Assembly: GCA_964611125.1 (NCBI GenBank)
Contig: CAZSZO010000020.1
Span: 10,962-74,961 of the forward strand
Direction: 5' to 3'
DNA: 64,000 bases
DNA from: JAEUIX01 sp964611125
Lineage (GTDB): Bacteria; Planctomycetota; Phycisphaerae; Phycisphaerales; UBA1924
Positions 35,903 to 44,771 of the stretch are shown here, piece by piece. The notes under the pieces are model-generated. The model was given only the letters and a program-made list of their open reading frames with translations, did not search any database and was not told the DNA's origin. The translations under genes and the position numbers were made by a program. The stretch's first letter is position 1. Each line of letters opens with the position of its first letter.

Positions 35903-37243
35903 ATGAATACGGCGGAGATGATGCGGATTCTGGACTCGATCGCCCGCGACCGCAAGATCGAGAAATCGGCCTTGATCAAGGACCTTGAGCAGGCGATGGT
36001 GTCGGCGGCGCGGAAGCACTTCAACACGCTCGACACCGAAGAGTTTCGGTGCGAGATGGACCAGTTGTCGGGGCAGATGACGCTGTACCGGCACGGCGAG
36101 GCGATGGCGCTGACGCCGCAGGAGCTGGGGCGGATCGCGGCCCAGACGTTCAAGCAGGTGATGATCCAGCGGTTCCGCGACGACGAGCGGAGCAGCCTGC
36201 TGACGGACTTTTCGAAGCGGGTGGGCGAGATCGTGACGGGCGTCGTTCAGCGGTATGACGGCGGGGCGCTGGTGGTGACGATCGACCGGGCCGAGGCGTT
36301 CATGCCGCGGAGCGAGCAGATTCCTGGGGAGCAGTTCCAGCCGAGCGACCGGGTGCGGTGCCTGGTGCTGGACGTGCGGGATGTGGGGAACCAGGTGAAG
36401 ATCGTGCTGTCGCGGTCGCACCCGGACTTCATCAAGCGGCTCTTCGAGGTGGAAGTCCCCGAGGTGACTGAGAAGATCATCGAGATCAAGGCGATGGCGC
36501 GGGAGCCGGGGTATCGCACGAAGGTGGCGGTGGCGAGCGTGGACTCGAAGGTGGACCCGGTGGGCGCATGCGTGGGCGTGCGCGGCTCGCGGATCAAGAA
36601 CATCGTCGACGAGCTCAACGGCGAGAAGATCGACATCGTGCGGTGGAATGAGTCGAGCCAGATCCTGATCGGCAACGCGCTGAAGCCGGCGGAGGTTGCG
36701 GAGATCAGCCTGTGCTTCGAGCTGGGGCGGGCGACGGTGGTGGTGCGCGACGACCAGCTCTCGCTGGCGATCGGCAAGCGCGGGCAGAACGTCCGCCTGG
36801 CGGCGCGGCTGACGGGGTGGGATATCGACATCCTGACGCCGGATGAGTTCAACAAGGGTCTGGACATTATGGAGGTGACGCTCAAGGAGGTTCCGGGCAT
36901 CACCGAGGAGCACCTGGGCAAGCTGGCGGCGATGGGCATGGTCAGCGTGTTCGATGTCGAGGAGGTCGGCGCCGACGTGCTGATGACCGAGCTGGGGATC
37001 GACGAGGCGACGGCCAAGGTCGCCATCGAGACGGCCGGGGTGAAGGCCAAGGACGTGGCGGAGCAGCAGCAGAAGGACAAGGAAGCCGCGGAGCAGAAGA
37101 AGCGCGAGGACGAGGAGGCGACGCGCCGCCTGCTGGAGAGCGGGGCCTCGCCCGCGGCCGACGGGGCGGCTCCGCCGCCGCCGGTGGGGGTCAGCGACGA
37201 CGCCCGGGCGGCGGACATTCTGGGAGGCGGTCCGCCCCAGTAA
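35903..37243 (+). CDS. nusA: Transcription termination/antitermination factor NusA
   Basis: A 446-aa RNA polymerase-bound factor. Order: N-terminal domain (about 1-130; SALIKDLEQAMVSAARKHF), S1 domain (about 110-175; IVTGVVQRYDGGALVVTI), KH1 with VGVRGSRIKNIVDELNGEKI and KH2 with LAIGKRGQNVRLAARL. Then a helix-hairpin-helix region (VPGITEEHLGKLAAMGM) and an acidic/Gln tail. ATG 35903 has GGAG 8 bp upstream. It heads the nusA-infB-DUF503-rbfA cluster. The usual upstream rimP is missing. Confidence 0.97.
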   Translation: MNTAEMMRILDSIARDRKIEKSALIKDLEQAMVSAARKHFNTLDTEEFRCEMDQLSGQMTLYRHGEAMALTPQELGRIAAQTFKQVMIQRFRDDERSSLLTDFSKRVGEIVTGVVQRYDGGALVVTIDRAEAFMPRSEQIPGEQFQPSDRVRCLVLDVRDVGNQVKIVLSRSHPDFIKRLFEVEVPEVTEKIIEIKAMAREPGYRTKVAVASVDSKVDPVGACVGVRGSRIKNIVDELNGEKIDIVRWNESSQILIGNALKPAEVAEISLCFELGRATVVVRDDQLSLAIGKRGQNVRLAARLTGWDIDILTPDEFNKGLDIMEVTLKEVPGITEEHLGKLAAMGMVSVFDVEEVGADVLMTELGIDEATAKVAIETAGVKAKDVAEQQQKDKEAAEQKKREDEEATRRLLESGASPAADGAAPPPPVGVSDDARAADILGGGPPQ

Positions 37244-37396
37244 AGCCGCGTGGGCCGGCGATCCGGCCTGGGCGGGGCGGCGGTCGGGCGGAATGCCCGG
37301 GCCGGTCATCGGAGGGATTGGATTTGGGTCAGCGCGGGATCGGGATCGCGGTGGGATGCGGGTGGAACGGATCGAAGCTTTATCGCGGAGTCATGC

Positions 37397-40300
37397 TTGG
37401 CCAAGGGCAAACGGATCAGTGAAATTGCGAAGGACCTGGGCATTGCGTCCAAGGACATCATCACCAAGTGCCTGGCGGAGGGGATTCCCTCCGACATTGT
37501 GAAGGGGCACATGTCGGTGGTGTCGGTCGGGCTCGAGGCGAGCATCCGCGAGTGGTTCAGCAGCGGCGCGGTGGCGACGGCGGTGGAGACCACCGAGCAT
37601 GTCGACGTCGAGAAGGTGAAGTCCAAGCCCTTCAAGCCGGCAAAGAAGCCCGCCGATGGGCACGGGCATGACGGGCACGAGGGCCACGAGGCGCCAAGCG
37701 GGTCTGGCGGAGCGGAGACGCACGCGCCGGCGGCCGGCCACGCGGCCCCAGCGGCTGACGCCAAGCACGACGGCGCGGCGGACACCCACGCGGCCGGGCC
37801 GCTGAAGGTTGGCGAGCGGGTGGAGACGGGCGCGAACGGGTCGGGCGGCCCGACCACCTCAGCGACACCGGTGGCCCAGGTGGGGCCCTCCGGGTCGGTA
37901 ACCGGACCGGCGGCGGCGCCTGCCCCCGCGGCGGCCAGCGCCCCGCTCACGGACCCCGCGACGCAGCACGCCACGCAGATTCCGCATGGGCCGGCGGCGG
38001 CAGGAGCGCCAGGAGCGTCGGGAGCGCAAACGCACTCGCCGCTCCCGCCGCACGCACCTGCGCACGGGGCCCCTGGGGCTTCAGGCGGGCACGCCGGGCA
38101 GGGCGGAGCGGGACAGGCTGGGCAGGGGACACATGGGGGCGGGCATGGGCACGCGCATTCGTCGTCTGGCGGCTCAGCGGCGCCGGCTCGGCCGGCGCTG
38201 AGGCCGACCGGGCCAACGGGCCCGGTGGGACCGTCGGGGCCAGTGCGACCGGCGATCGTGCGGCCGCCGGATGGGCCGGCGGTGCGGCCGGGGCAGCCGA
38301 TGGCGCCGGCGGCGCAGGCGCCGGGCGGCCCGGGGCTGGCGCAGGCGATTCCGCATGGGCCCGGGCACGGGTCGGGGGGATCTGGTCATGGGGCCGGACA
38401 CGGGACTGGGCACGGGCCTGGAGTCGGTCATCCGCCGCCGAGCGGTGGGGCCGCGGTGACTCCGCCGCCTTCGCGGCCGGTTGGGCCGCGTCCGGTGGTG
38501 AAGCCGGCGCCGATGAACGTGCCGAACCGCCCGCAGGTGGTGGCGCCGGCGGGTCAGCGGCTGGAGGTGAAGCAGCAGGTGAAGATCGCCGGGCCGAAGG
38601 TGGTCCGGGTGGAAGCGCCGGACCAGGTGGAGGCGCCGAGGCGGGCGGGCCCGTCGAGCGGTCCGCCGAGGGGCGGACGCGGGGTGATCGGCGGGCCAGC
38701 GACGGAAGACGATGCGAGCCGGAGCCCGCGCCGGAACAAGCGGCGCGGCCCGGGCGAGCCGGCGGCGGCGCCGGCGCGGCGGCGTGCGACGGCGGCGGAG
38801 GACATCCCTGTCGGCACGGGCTTCTCGGAGGCGGACCTGGCGGAGCGCGAAGCGCGGCTGGCCCGGGCGGGCGGGTATCTGCGGCAGCGGCGGCGCGAGC
38901 AGAAGGCGCGCGAGCACGCGGCGGGCGAGCGCGCCCAGACCGCGGCGGAGACCGGGGGCAAGGTGCAGATCGCGGCCCCGTTCACGATCAAGGAGCTGGC
39001 GGCGGCGACGGGCGTGAAGGCGGCGGACATCCAGAAGAAGCTGTTCATGCAGGGCGTGATGGCGACGGTGAACAGCGGGATCGACACCGAGCGGGCCCAG
39101 GAGATCATGATCGACTTCGACATCGAGCTGGAGGTGACTCAGGCTCAGACCGCCGAGGAGGTGGTGTCGTCGGGCTTCGAAAAGCGGCAGGCGATTGATT
39201 TGAAGCCGCGGGCGCCGGTGGTGACGATCATGGGTCACGTCGACCACGGCAAGACGTCGCTGCTGGACTCGATCCGCAAGACGAACGTGGCTGCGGGCGA
39301 GGCGGGCGGGATCACGCAGAAGACGTCGGCGTTCCGGGTGGCGGTGGAGGTGGGCGGGGAGACGAAGCACATCGTGTTCCTGGATACGCCTGGTCACCAG
39401 GCGTTCACGGAGATGCGCGCCCGCGGGGCGAACATGACCGATGTGATCGTGCTGGTGGTGGGCGCCCCGGAGGGCGTGATGCCGCAGACTATCGAGAGCA
39501 TCAACCACGCCAAGGCGGCCAAGGCGCCCATCGTGGTGGCGCTCAACAAGATCGACTCGCCGCAGGCGACCGACGCGCAGGTCCAGCGGGTGATGGCGCA
39601 GCTGGCCGACCAGGGGCTGAACCCGGTGGCGTGGGGCGGGCAGACGGAGATCGTCAAGACCAGCGCGACCAAGCAGATCGGCATCGTGGACCTGCTGGAA
39701 GTGCTGGACCTGCAGGCGCAGGTGCTGGAGCTGAAGGCGGACTTCGCTGGGCCGGCCCGCGGCCGGGTGATCGAGGCGAGCCTGGCGGAGGGGCGCGGCC
39801 CGATCGCGACGGTGCTGGTGCAGGAGGGCGAGCTGAAGGTCGGCGACTATATCGTGGCGGGCCGGGCCTTCGGGCGGGTCCGCGACATCACCGACGACAA
39901 GAACCTGCGGCTGCGCGAGGCGGGGCCGTCAGTTCCGGTGCAGGTGAGCGGCATGGACGAGGTGCCCGACGCGGGGGACCCGTTCTTCATCACCGACTCC
40001 CTGAAGAAGGCGCAGGAAGCGGCCGACCAGCGGCGGCAGCGCGACCGGCTCGAATCGCTGCATCAGCCCAAGGTGACGCTGGATTCGCTGCTGGGCCAGA
40101 TGAAGGACGCGGCCGTCAAGGAAATCCTGATCGTCCTCAAGGCGGACGTGCAGGGCTCGGTCGACGTGATCAAGCACGAGATCGAGCGGCTGTCGACGGC
40201 GGAGGTGAAGGTCCGCGTGCTGCACGCGGCCGTCGGCGGGATTCAGGAGAGCGACGTGGTCCTGGCGGACGCCTCCAAGGCGGTCATCGTGGGCTTCAAC

Positions 40301-40732
40301 GTCATCCCCAACGGGAAGGCCCGCGGGCTGGCGGAGCAGCGCGGCGTTGAGATCCGCACCTACCAGGTCATCTACGACATCACCGAGGACGTCAAGAAGG
40401 CGGCCAGCGGCATGCTCGAGCCGGAGATCCGGCAGGAAGTGCTGGGGCACGCGGACGTCCGCAAGGTGTTCAAGGTCACCAAAGTGGGCACGATCGCGGG
40501 GTGCTATGTCACCGACGGGCTGTTCCTGCGGGATGCGCTGGTGCGCGTGACGCGGGGCGGGATCGTCATCGAGCAGGACCGGGTGCTGGAGCAGCTCAAG
40601 CGGTTCAAGGACGACGCCAAGGACGTTCGCGCCGGCATGGAGTGCGGCATGAAGATCGTCGGCTACGACGACATCAAGGAGGGCGACGTGCTGGAGTGCT
40701 ATAAGAAGGTGGAAGTGAAGCGGACGCTGTGA
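37397..40732 (+). CDS. infB: Translation initiation factor IF-2
   Basis: A 1111-aa GTPase that places initiator tRNA on the 30S subunit. It opens with an IF2N domain (AKGKRISEIAKDLGIASKDI), then a very long disordered linker (about 75-500) rich in Gly, Ala, Pro and His. A second IF2N domain (FTIKELAAATGVKAADI) follows, then the G domain with GHVDHGKTS, DTPGHQAF and NKID, and the domains for fMet-tRNA binding. TTG 37397 is the start: it lies 6 bp after GGAG and gives the family N-terminus; frames upstream to 37250 are not conserved. The linker makes it about 200 residues longer than E. coli IF-2. Confidence 0.96.
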   Translation: MAKGKRISEIAKDLGIASKDIITKCLAEGIPSDIVKGHMSVVSVGLEASIREWFSSGAVATAVETTEHVDVEKVKSKPFKPAKKPADGHGHDGHEGHEAPSGSGGAETHAPAAGHAAPAADAKHDGAADTHAAGPLKVGERVETGANGSGGPTTSATPVAQVGPSGSVTGPAAAPAPAAASAPLTDPATQHATQIPHGPAAAGAPGASGAQTHSPLPPHAPAHGAPGASGGHAGQGGAGQAGQGTHGGGHGHAHSSSGGSAAPARPALRPTGPTGPVGPSGPVRPAIVRPPDGPAVRPGQPMAPAAQAPGGPGLAQAIPHGPGHGSGGSGHGAGHGTGHGPGVGHPPPSGGAAVTPPPSRPVGPRPVVKPAPMNVPNRPQVVAPAGQRLEVKQQVKIAGPKVVRVEAPDQVEAPRRAGPSSGPPRGGRGVIGGPATEDDASRSPRRNKRRGPGEPAAAPARRRATAAEDIPVGTGFSEADLAEREARLARAGGYLRQRRREQKAREHAAGERAQTAAETGGKVQIAAPFTIKELAAATGVKAADIQKKLFMQGVMATVNSGIDTERAQEIMIDFDIELEVTQAQTAEEVVSSGFEKRQAIDLKPRAPVVTIMGHVDHGKTSLLDSIRKTNVAAGEAGGITQKTSAFRVAVEVGGETKHIVFLDTPGHQAFTEMRARGANMTDVIVLVVGAPEGVMPQTIESINHAKAAKAPIVVALNKIDSPQATDAQVQRVMAQLADQGLNPVAWGGQTEIVKTSATKQIGIVDLLEVLDLQAQVLELKADFAGPARGRVIEASLAEGRGPIATVLVQEGELKVGDYIVAGRAFGRVRDITDDKNLRLREAGPSVPVQVSGMDEVPDAGDPFFITDSLKKAQEAADQRRQRDRLESLHQPKVTLDSLLGQMKDAAVKEILIVLKADVQGSVDVIKHEIERLSTAEVKVRVLHAAVGGIQESDVVLADASKAVIVGFNVIPNGKARGLAEQRGVEIRTYQVIYDITEDVKKAASGMLEPEIRQEVLGHADVRKVFKVTKVGTIAGCYVTDGLFLRDALVRVTRGGIVIEQDRVLEQLKRFKDDAKDVRAGMECGMKIVGYDDIKEGDVLECYKKVEVKRTL

Positions 40733-40774
40733 TGACCAGGGCCGGCGTGCGGCGCCGGCGCGCGGCTGGAAAGC

Positions 40775-41131
40775 ATGAAGATCGCGATTCTCCAGTTTGA
40801 GCTGCTCATGCGCCAGCCCGAGTCGATCAAGGACAAGCGGCGGGTGGTGAAGGGGCTGAAGGACCGGCTGCACCACGACCACATGGTGAGCGTGGCGGAG
40901 GTCGGGCTGCTCGATCGAATGGACGCGGCCCGGCTGGGGCTGGCCGCGGTGGGGAGCGATGTGAAGGTGCTGCAGAGCATGACCGACCGGATCCTGGACA
41001 AGCTGCGGGCCCTGGAGGGCGCCCAACTGGGGGCGTTCCAGCGCGAGATCATCGACGGGGACGCCCTGAGCGGCGAGGATGTGACTGAGGACGGGTCGCC
41101 GCTGTGGACCCCGGAGGATCGCCGCCCATGA
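40775..41131 (+). CDS. DUF503 family protein (YlxP-like)
   Basis: A 118-aa protein. The N-terminus (MKIAILQFELLMRQPESIKD) and SVAEVGLLDRMDAARLGLAAVGSDVKVLQS follow the DUF503/YlxP pattern seen between infB and rbfA in many bacteria. It is thought to help ribosome assembly, though its activity is not proven. The stop overlaps the rbfA start as ATGA. Confidence 0.9.
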   Translation: MKIAILQFELLMRQPESIKDKRRVVKGLKDRLHHDHMVSVAEVGLLDRMDAARLGLAAVGSDVKVLQSMTDRILDKLRALEGAQLGAFQREIIDGDALSGEDVTEDGSPLWTPEDRRP

Positions 41132-41730
41132 CGCGTGAGAGACCAACAGGACGCGGCCACCGGCGCGAGCAGCTCGCCGCGGAGCTGCGCGAAGTGATTC
41201 AGGATGCACTCACCCGGGGCTTGTCAGATCCGCGGGTGCGGGGGCTGATCACGATCACCTCGCTGGAGGTGGCCGCTGACCTGGCGACGGCGGCGGTGTG
41301 GGTGTCGGTGCTGCCGGAGAAGAACCAGGTGAAGGTGATCGCGGGGCTGCGGCACGCGGCCAAGCACCTGCGGCACGAGGCCGGCGTGAAGATCACGAGC
41401 GTGAAGATCCCCGAGTTGCGCTTCGAGCTGGATGTGAGCCTCAAGAAGCAGGCGGCGGTGATTCAGGCGCTTGGGAGGGTCGCCGCGGAGCGTGAGCAGG
41501 CGGAGGCGCTGCTGGCGGAGCAGTCGGCCGCCGGGGCGGCCGGCGGCGGCGGCGGCGAAATCCGCAGCCCGTGGCATGTCGACCCGGGGGCTCGAGCGGG
41601 GAAGAATCCGGACCTTGGCGGAGAGGGCGGGCGGCCGCCCGGTGCTCAGTCTGGTCCTTCGCCTCGTTTAAAGACCGCTGCGCGTTCGACCCGATCATCC
41701 CCAGCCTCCAAGAGCAAGCGGAAAGCATGA
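41128..41730 (+). CDS. rbfA: Ribosome-binding factor A
   Basis: A 200-aa protein. The KH-like core (about 8-115) has REQLAAELREVIQDAL, DPRVRGLITITSLEVAADL and VKIPELRFELD, as in RbfA, which matures the 16S rRNA 5' end. The C-terminal 80 residues are a Gly/Ala/Pro/Arg-rich extension, longer than in most RbfA. Start and stop overlap the neighbours as ATGA (41128 and 41727), so three genes are translationally coupled. Confidence 0.92.
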   Translation: MTRERPTGRGHRREQLAAELREVIQDALTRGLSDPRVRGLITITSLEVAADLATAAVWVSVLPEKNQVKVIAGLRHAAKHLRHEAGVKITSVKIPELRFELDVSLKKQAAVIQALGRVAAEREQAEALLAEQSAAGAAGGGGGEIRSPWHVDPGARAGKNPDLGGEGGRPPGAQSGPSPRLKTAARSTRSSPASKSKRKA

Positions 41731-42674
41731 GCAGCGCCGATCGCGCCAAAACCTGGGAGCATGTGCTTGAGCGCCTCCGCCGGCAGTACGGCGAGGCGGC
41801 GGAGCTGGAGGTCGGGGAGGGCGGGGAGGGCCGCGCAGACGGTGCGAGCGGCGGCGCGGCGAATGGGCCGGCGACGGCTGGCGGGGGCGGGAACACGCTG
41901 GGCGATCCCCTGCTGCGGGAGCTGATGAGAGGCTTCCTGGCGTGGGAGTGCGCATCGTCGCGGGCCGAGCCGGCGCTGCTGGCGCTGGACGCGGCGTTTG
42001 TCGACCTCAACGAGTTGCGGGTTTCGCTGGTGGACGAGATCGTCGCCGTGATCGGGCGGAACTATCCGCGGGCGAACGAGCGGTGCTCGCGGCTGCGCGG
42101 GGCGCTCAACGACATCTACCGGCGGGAGCACGCGGTGCGGCTGTCGCAGCTGCAGGACAAGAACAAGCGTGACGCGCGGGCGTACCTCGAGGAGCTGGCG
42201 GAGACGCCGGGGTACGTCAAGGCGCGGGTGTTCCTGCTTGGGCTGGGCGGGCATGCGATTCCCGTGGATGAGCGGCTGACGGAGAAGCTCATCGGCGCGG
42301 GGATTGTCGAGGAAGGCGCCGGCGCCGAGTCCGCGGCGGGCATCATCGAGAAGCTGGTGAAGGCCGGGGACGGCCTGGAGGCGCACCGACTGCTGCAGGC
42401 GTGGGCCGATGATGCGTCGGCGAAGCCGGCGCGACCGGCGCGTGCGGGGGCTGCGGGTGGTGGCGGTGGAGGGGGCGGGGCTGGTACGGGCGGGACGGCG
42501 GGGGGCGGGAGGCCGAGCCGGGCGGCGCGTCAGGGGCAGGCCGCCAAACCGGCCCGCAAGGCCAAGGCTCCGGCTCGTCCGGCGCGGGCGGCGAGCGGCT
42601 CGGGCCCGACGGCGAGCCCGACCAAGCGGACACCGTCGCCTGGCCGAAGGACGCCGCCGCGGGAGCGGGAGTAG
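41727..42674 (+). CDS. HhH-GPD-like protein (endonuclease III fold), unassigned
   Basis: A 315-aa protein. The middle (about 60-210) resembles the endonuclease III/HhH-GPD fold: a helical FLAWECASSRAEPALLALD start and a hairpin-like ELAETPGYVKARVFLLGLG followed by AIPVDERL. The Lys and Asp of this last region fall where EndoIII has its catalytic pair, but the iron-sulfur Cys cluster is absent. The C-terminus is a basic Ala/Gly/Lys/Pro tail that could bind nucleic acid. It overlaps rbfA by ATGA. It could be a glycosylase or a non-catalytic DNA/RNA-binding relative. Confidence 0.6.
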   Translation: MSSADRAKTWEHVLERLRRQYGEAAELEVGEGGEGRADGASGGAANGPATAGGGGNTLGDPLLRELMRGFLAWECASSRAEPALLALDAAFVDLNELRVSLVDEIVAVIGRNYPRANERCSRLRGALNDIYRREHAVRLSQLQDKNKRDARAYLEELAETPGYVKARVFLLGLGGHAIPVDERLTEKLIGAGIVEEGAGAESAAGIIEKLVKAGDGLEAHRLLQAWADDASAKPARPARAGAAGGGGGGGGAGTGGTAGGGRPSRAARQGQAAKPARKAKAPARPARAASGSGPTASPTKRTPSPGRRTPPRERE

Positions 42675-42747
42675 GCTCAGGGACGCTGCGGGCTTGTGAT
42701 CGCTCGTGGCCGCTCGTGGTCAATTGGCCGATTTGCCTGGAGTCCTC

Positions 42748-43518
42748 GTGGCCGGTCACAACAAGTGGAGCAAGATCAAGCACCGCAAGGCCGTCGTCGA
42801 CAAGCGACGGGCCAAGGCGTGGACCATGTGCTCGCGGGCGATCATCGTCGCGGCGAAGATGGGCGGGCCGGATCCGGGGTTCAACTTCGCCCTGCGGACG
42901 GCGATCGAAGAGGCGCGGTACCACAACGTGCCGGCGGACAACATCGACCGGGCGATCAAGAAGGGGGTCGGGGGCGGGGCGGGCGAGGATTACGAGCCGG
43001 TGCGGTACGAGGGGTATGGCCCGGGGGGCGTGGCGCTCGTCATCGACGCCTTGACCAACAACCGGGCTCGCACGGCGGGCGACCTGCGGCTGATCCTCGG
43101 GAACCACGACGGCAAGCTGGGGACCACGGGTTGCGTCTCGCACCAGTTCGAGCAGAAGGGCCGGATCACCATCGCCGGCGGGGCCGGCGGGGCCGAGGGC
43201 GAGGAAGCGATCATGGAGGCGGCACTGAACGCGGGGGCCGATGATGTCCGGCGGGCCGACGACGACACCCCGGAGACGCCGATGTGGGATGTGCTGTGCG
43301 CCCCGGCGAGCCTGCACACGGTGAAGCAGGGTCTGGTCGCGGCCAGGATGCCTGTCGGGGAATCGATCCTGGACATGCTGCCGACGACGACGGTGGCGGT
43401 GGGCGGCGAGGCGGCCAAGCTGCTGCTGGAGCTCATCGACGCCCTGGAAGACAACGACGACGTAAAAAAGGTCTACAGCAACGCCGACATCAGCGAGGAT
43501 GTGCTGGGGGCGCTGTGA
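42748..43518 (+). CDS. yebC: YebC/PmpR family regulatory or translation factor
   Basis: A 256-aa protein. AGHNKWSKIKHRKAVVDKRR at the N-terminus and NNRARTAGDLRLI mark the YebC/PmpR family, now also linked to easing of ribosome stalls at proline runs. The GTG at 42748 was chosen, with GGAG 5 bp upstream. It has a Gly/Ala-rich loop near 150-160. It overlaps the convergent ribD gene by 29 bp. Confidence 0.95.
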   Translation: MAGHNKWSKIKHRKAVVDKRRAKAWTMCSRAIIVAAKMGGPDPGFNFALRTAIEEARYHNVPADNIDRAIKKGVGGGAGEDYEPVRYEGYGPGGVALVIDALTNNRARTAGDLRLILGNHDGKLGTTGCVSHQFEQKGRITIAGGAGGAEGEEAIMEAALNAGADDVRRADDDTPETPMWDVLCAPASLHTVKQGLVAARMPVGESILDMLPTTTVAVGGEAAKLLLELIDALEDNDDVKKVYSNADISEDVLGAL

Positions 43519-44731
43519 CCGGGGGCGTGGGGGGCGGCGGGGTCCGGCGATAAACGGTCAGGATGTCATCGCCGCTGCGCCGCGCGAGCTCGAGGCGCCA
43601 GCGCGAAGCCTCGGCCAGTGGGCCGGGGGGCACGGACCGGACAGGCGGACGGGCGGACTCATCGCCGAGCAGGATGGGGGCGGTGTAGACGTGCAGCTCG
43701 TCGATGAGGTCGTCACGCAGCAGGCGGCCGAGCAAACCGGGGCCGCACTCGGTGAGGACGGAGGCGATGCCGAAATCGGCGGCGAGGCGGGCGAGCAGGG
43801 GCCGGAGGGCGATTTCGCGGCCGTCGCCATCGCAGATGATCTGGATGGGGCTCGGCGCGGCCGGGCCGCCAACGCCAGGCTCTGAGGGCGCCGGCGCGGC
43901 AGGGCCGGGGCCTCGGCTGACGACCTGAATGACCCGGGTGTGCGCGGCGGCTCGCCAGAGCAGCGAGGTCGGGGCCAGTTCGCCGGCGGGATCGATGATG
44001 ACGGGCGTGGCGGTGCGCCGGAGCGGAACGGCGCGGGCGGTGAGTTGGGGATCATCGGCCCTGACGGTGCCGATGCCGGTGAGGATGGCGTCGACGCGGG
44101 CGCGGGCGAGGTGGACCCAGCGGCGGGAGCGGTCGTTGCTGATCCAGCGGCTTTCGCCGGAGCGGGTGGCGACGCGGCCGTCGATGGTCTGGGCCCATTT
44201 GGCGATCACCCAGGGGAGCCCGGTGGCGAGGCGCTTGACGAACGGGTCGGAGAGGGCGATGGCCCGCGAGCTGTCGGCCGAGCACTCGCAGGAGACGCCC
44301 GCGGCGAGCAGGCGGGCGGCCCCTCCGGCCTTGAGGGGGTTGGGGTCGCGCCGGGCGTAGATGACGCGGGCGATGCGGGCGGCGATGAGGGCCTCCGAAC
44401 ACGGGGGCTGCCTGCCCGCGGCGTTGCAGGGTTCGAGCGTGACGTACGCGGTGGCGCCGGCGGGGTCGTGGCCCCGGGCCCGGCAGTCGGCGAGCGCCAG
44501 GGCCTCGGCGTGGGGGCCGCCGAAGCGGCGATGATGGCCCAGGCCGATGATGCGCTCGCGAACGGCGCCGGGACCCGGGCGGACCAGCACGCAGCCGACG
44601 AGCGGGTTGGGCTCGACGCGCCCCACGGCCCGCCAGGCGAGGCGGGCGGCGAGATCGAGCATCAGGCGGGCGTCGGGGTCGCCAGCGGGGGCGACGTTGA
44701 TGGGCTCGGGTTCGAGTGAATTGACTGGCAA
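43490..44731 (-). CDS. ribD: Riboflavin biosynthesis deaminase/reductase
   Basis: A 413-aa bifunctional enzyme. The N-terminal deaminase has the zinc site PHAEALALA and LEPCNAAGRQPPCSEALI. The C-terminal reductase has AQTIDGRVATRSGESRWIS, GIGTVRADDP and LLGRLLRDDLIDELHVYTAP. It performs two steps from GTP-derived pyrimidine to ribitylaminouracil. TTG 44731 is the longest start; ATG 44662 would still contain the deaminase core. Other rib genes are not nearby. It lies 40 bp after the RNase HII-like gene on the same strand. Confidence 0.92.
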   Translation of the reverse strand: MPVNSLEPEPINVAPAGDPDARLMLDLAARLAWRAVGRVEPNPLVGCVLVRPGPGAVRERIIGLGHHRRFGGPHAEALALADCRARGHDPAGATAYVTLEPCNAAGRQPPCSEALIAARIARVIYARRDPNPLKAGGAARLLAAGVSCECSADSSRAIALSDPFVKRLATGLPWVIAKWAQTIDGRVATRSGESRWISNDRSRRWVHLARARVDAILTGIGTVRADDPQLTARAVPLRRTATPVIIDPAGELAPTSLLWRAAAHTRVIQVVSRGPGPAAPAPSEPGVGGPAAPSPIQIICDGDGREIALRPLLARLAADFGIASVLTECGPGLLGRLLRDDLIDELHVYTAPILLGDESARPPVRSVPPGPLAEASRWRLELARRSGDDILTVYRRTPPPPTPPVTAPPAHPR

Positions 44732-44771
44732 AGTGGGTAGGAGCGGAGGGGTCTGGGGGCAGAATGACTGG

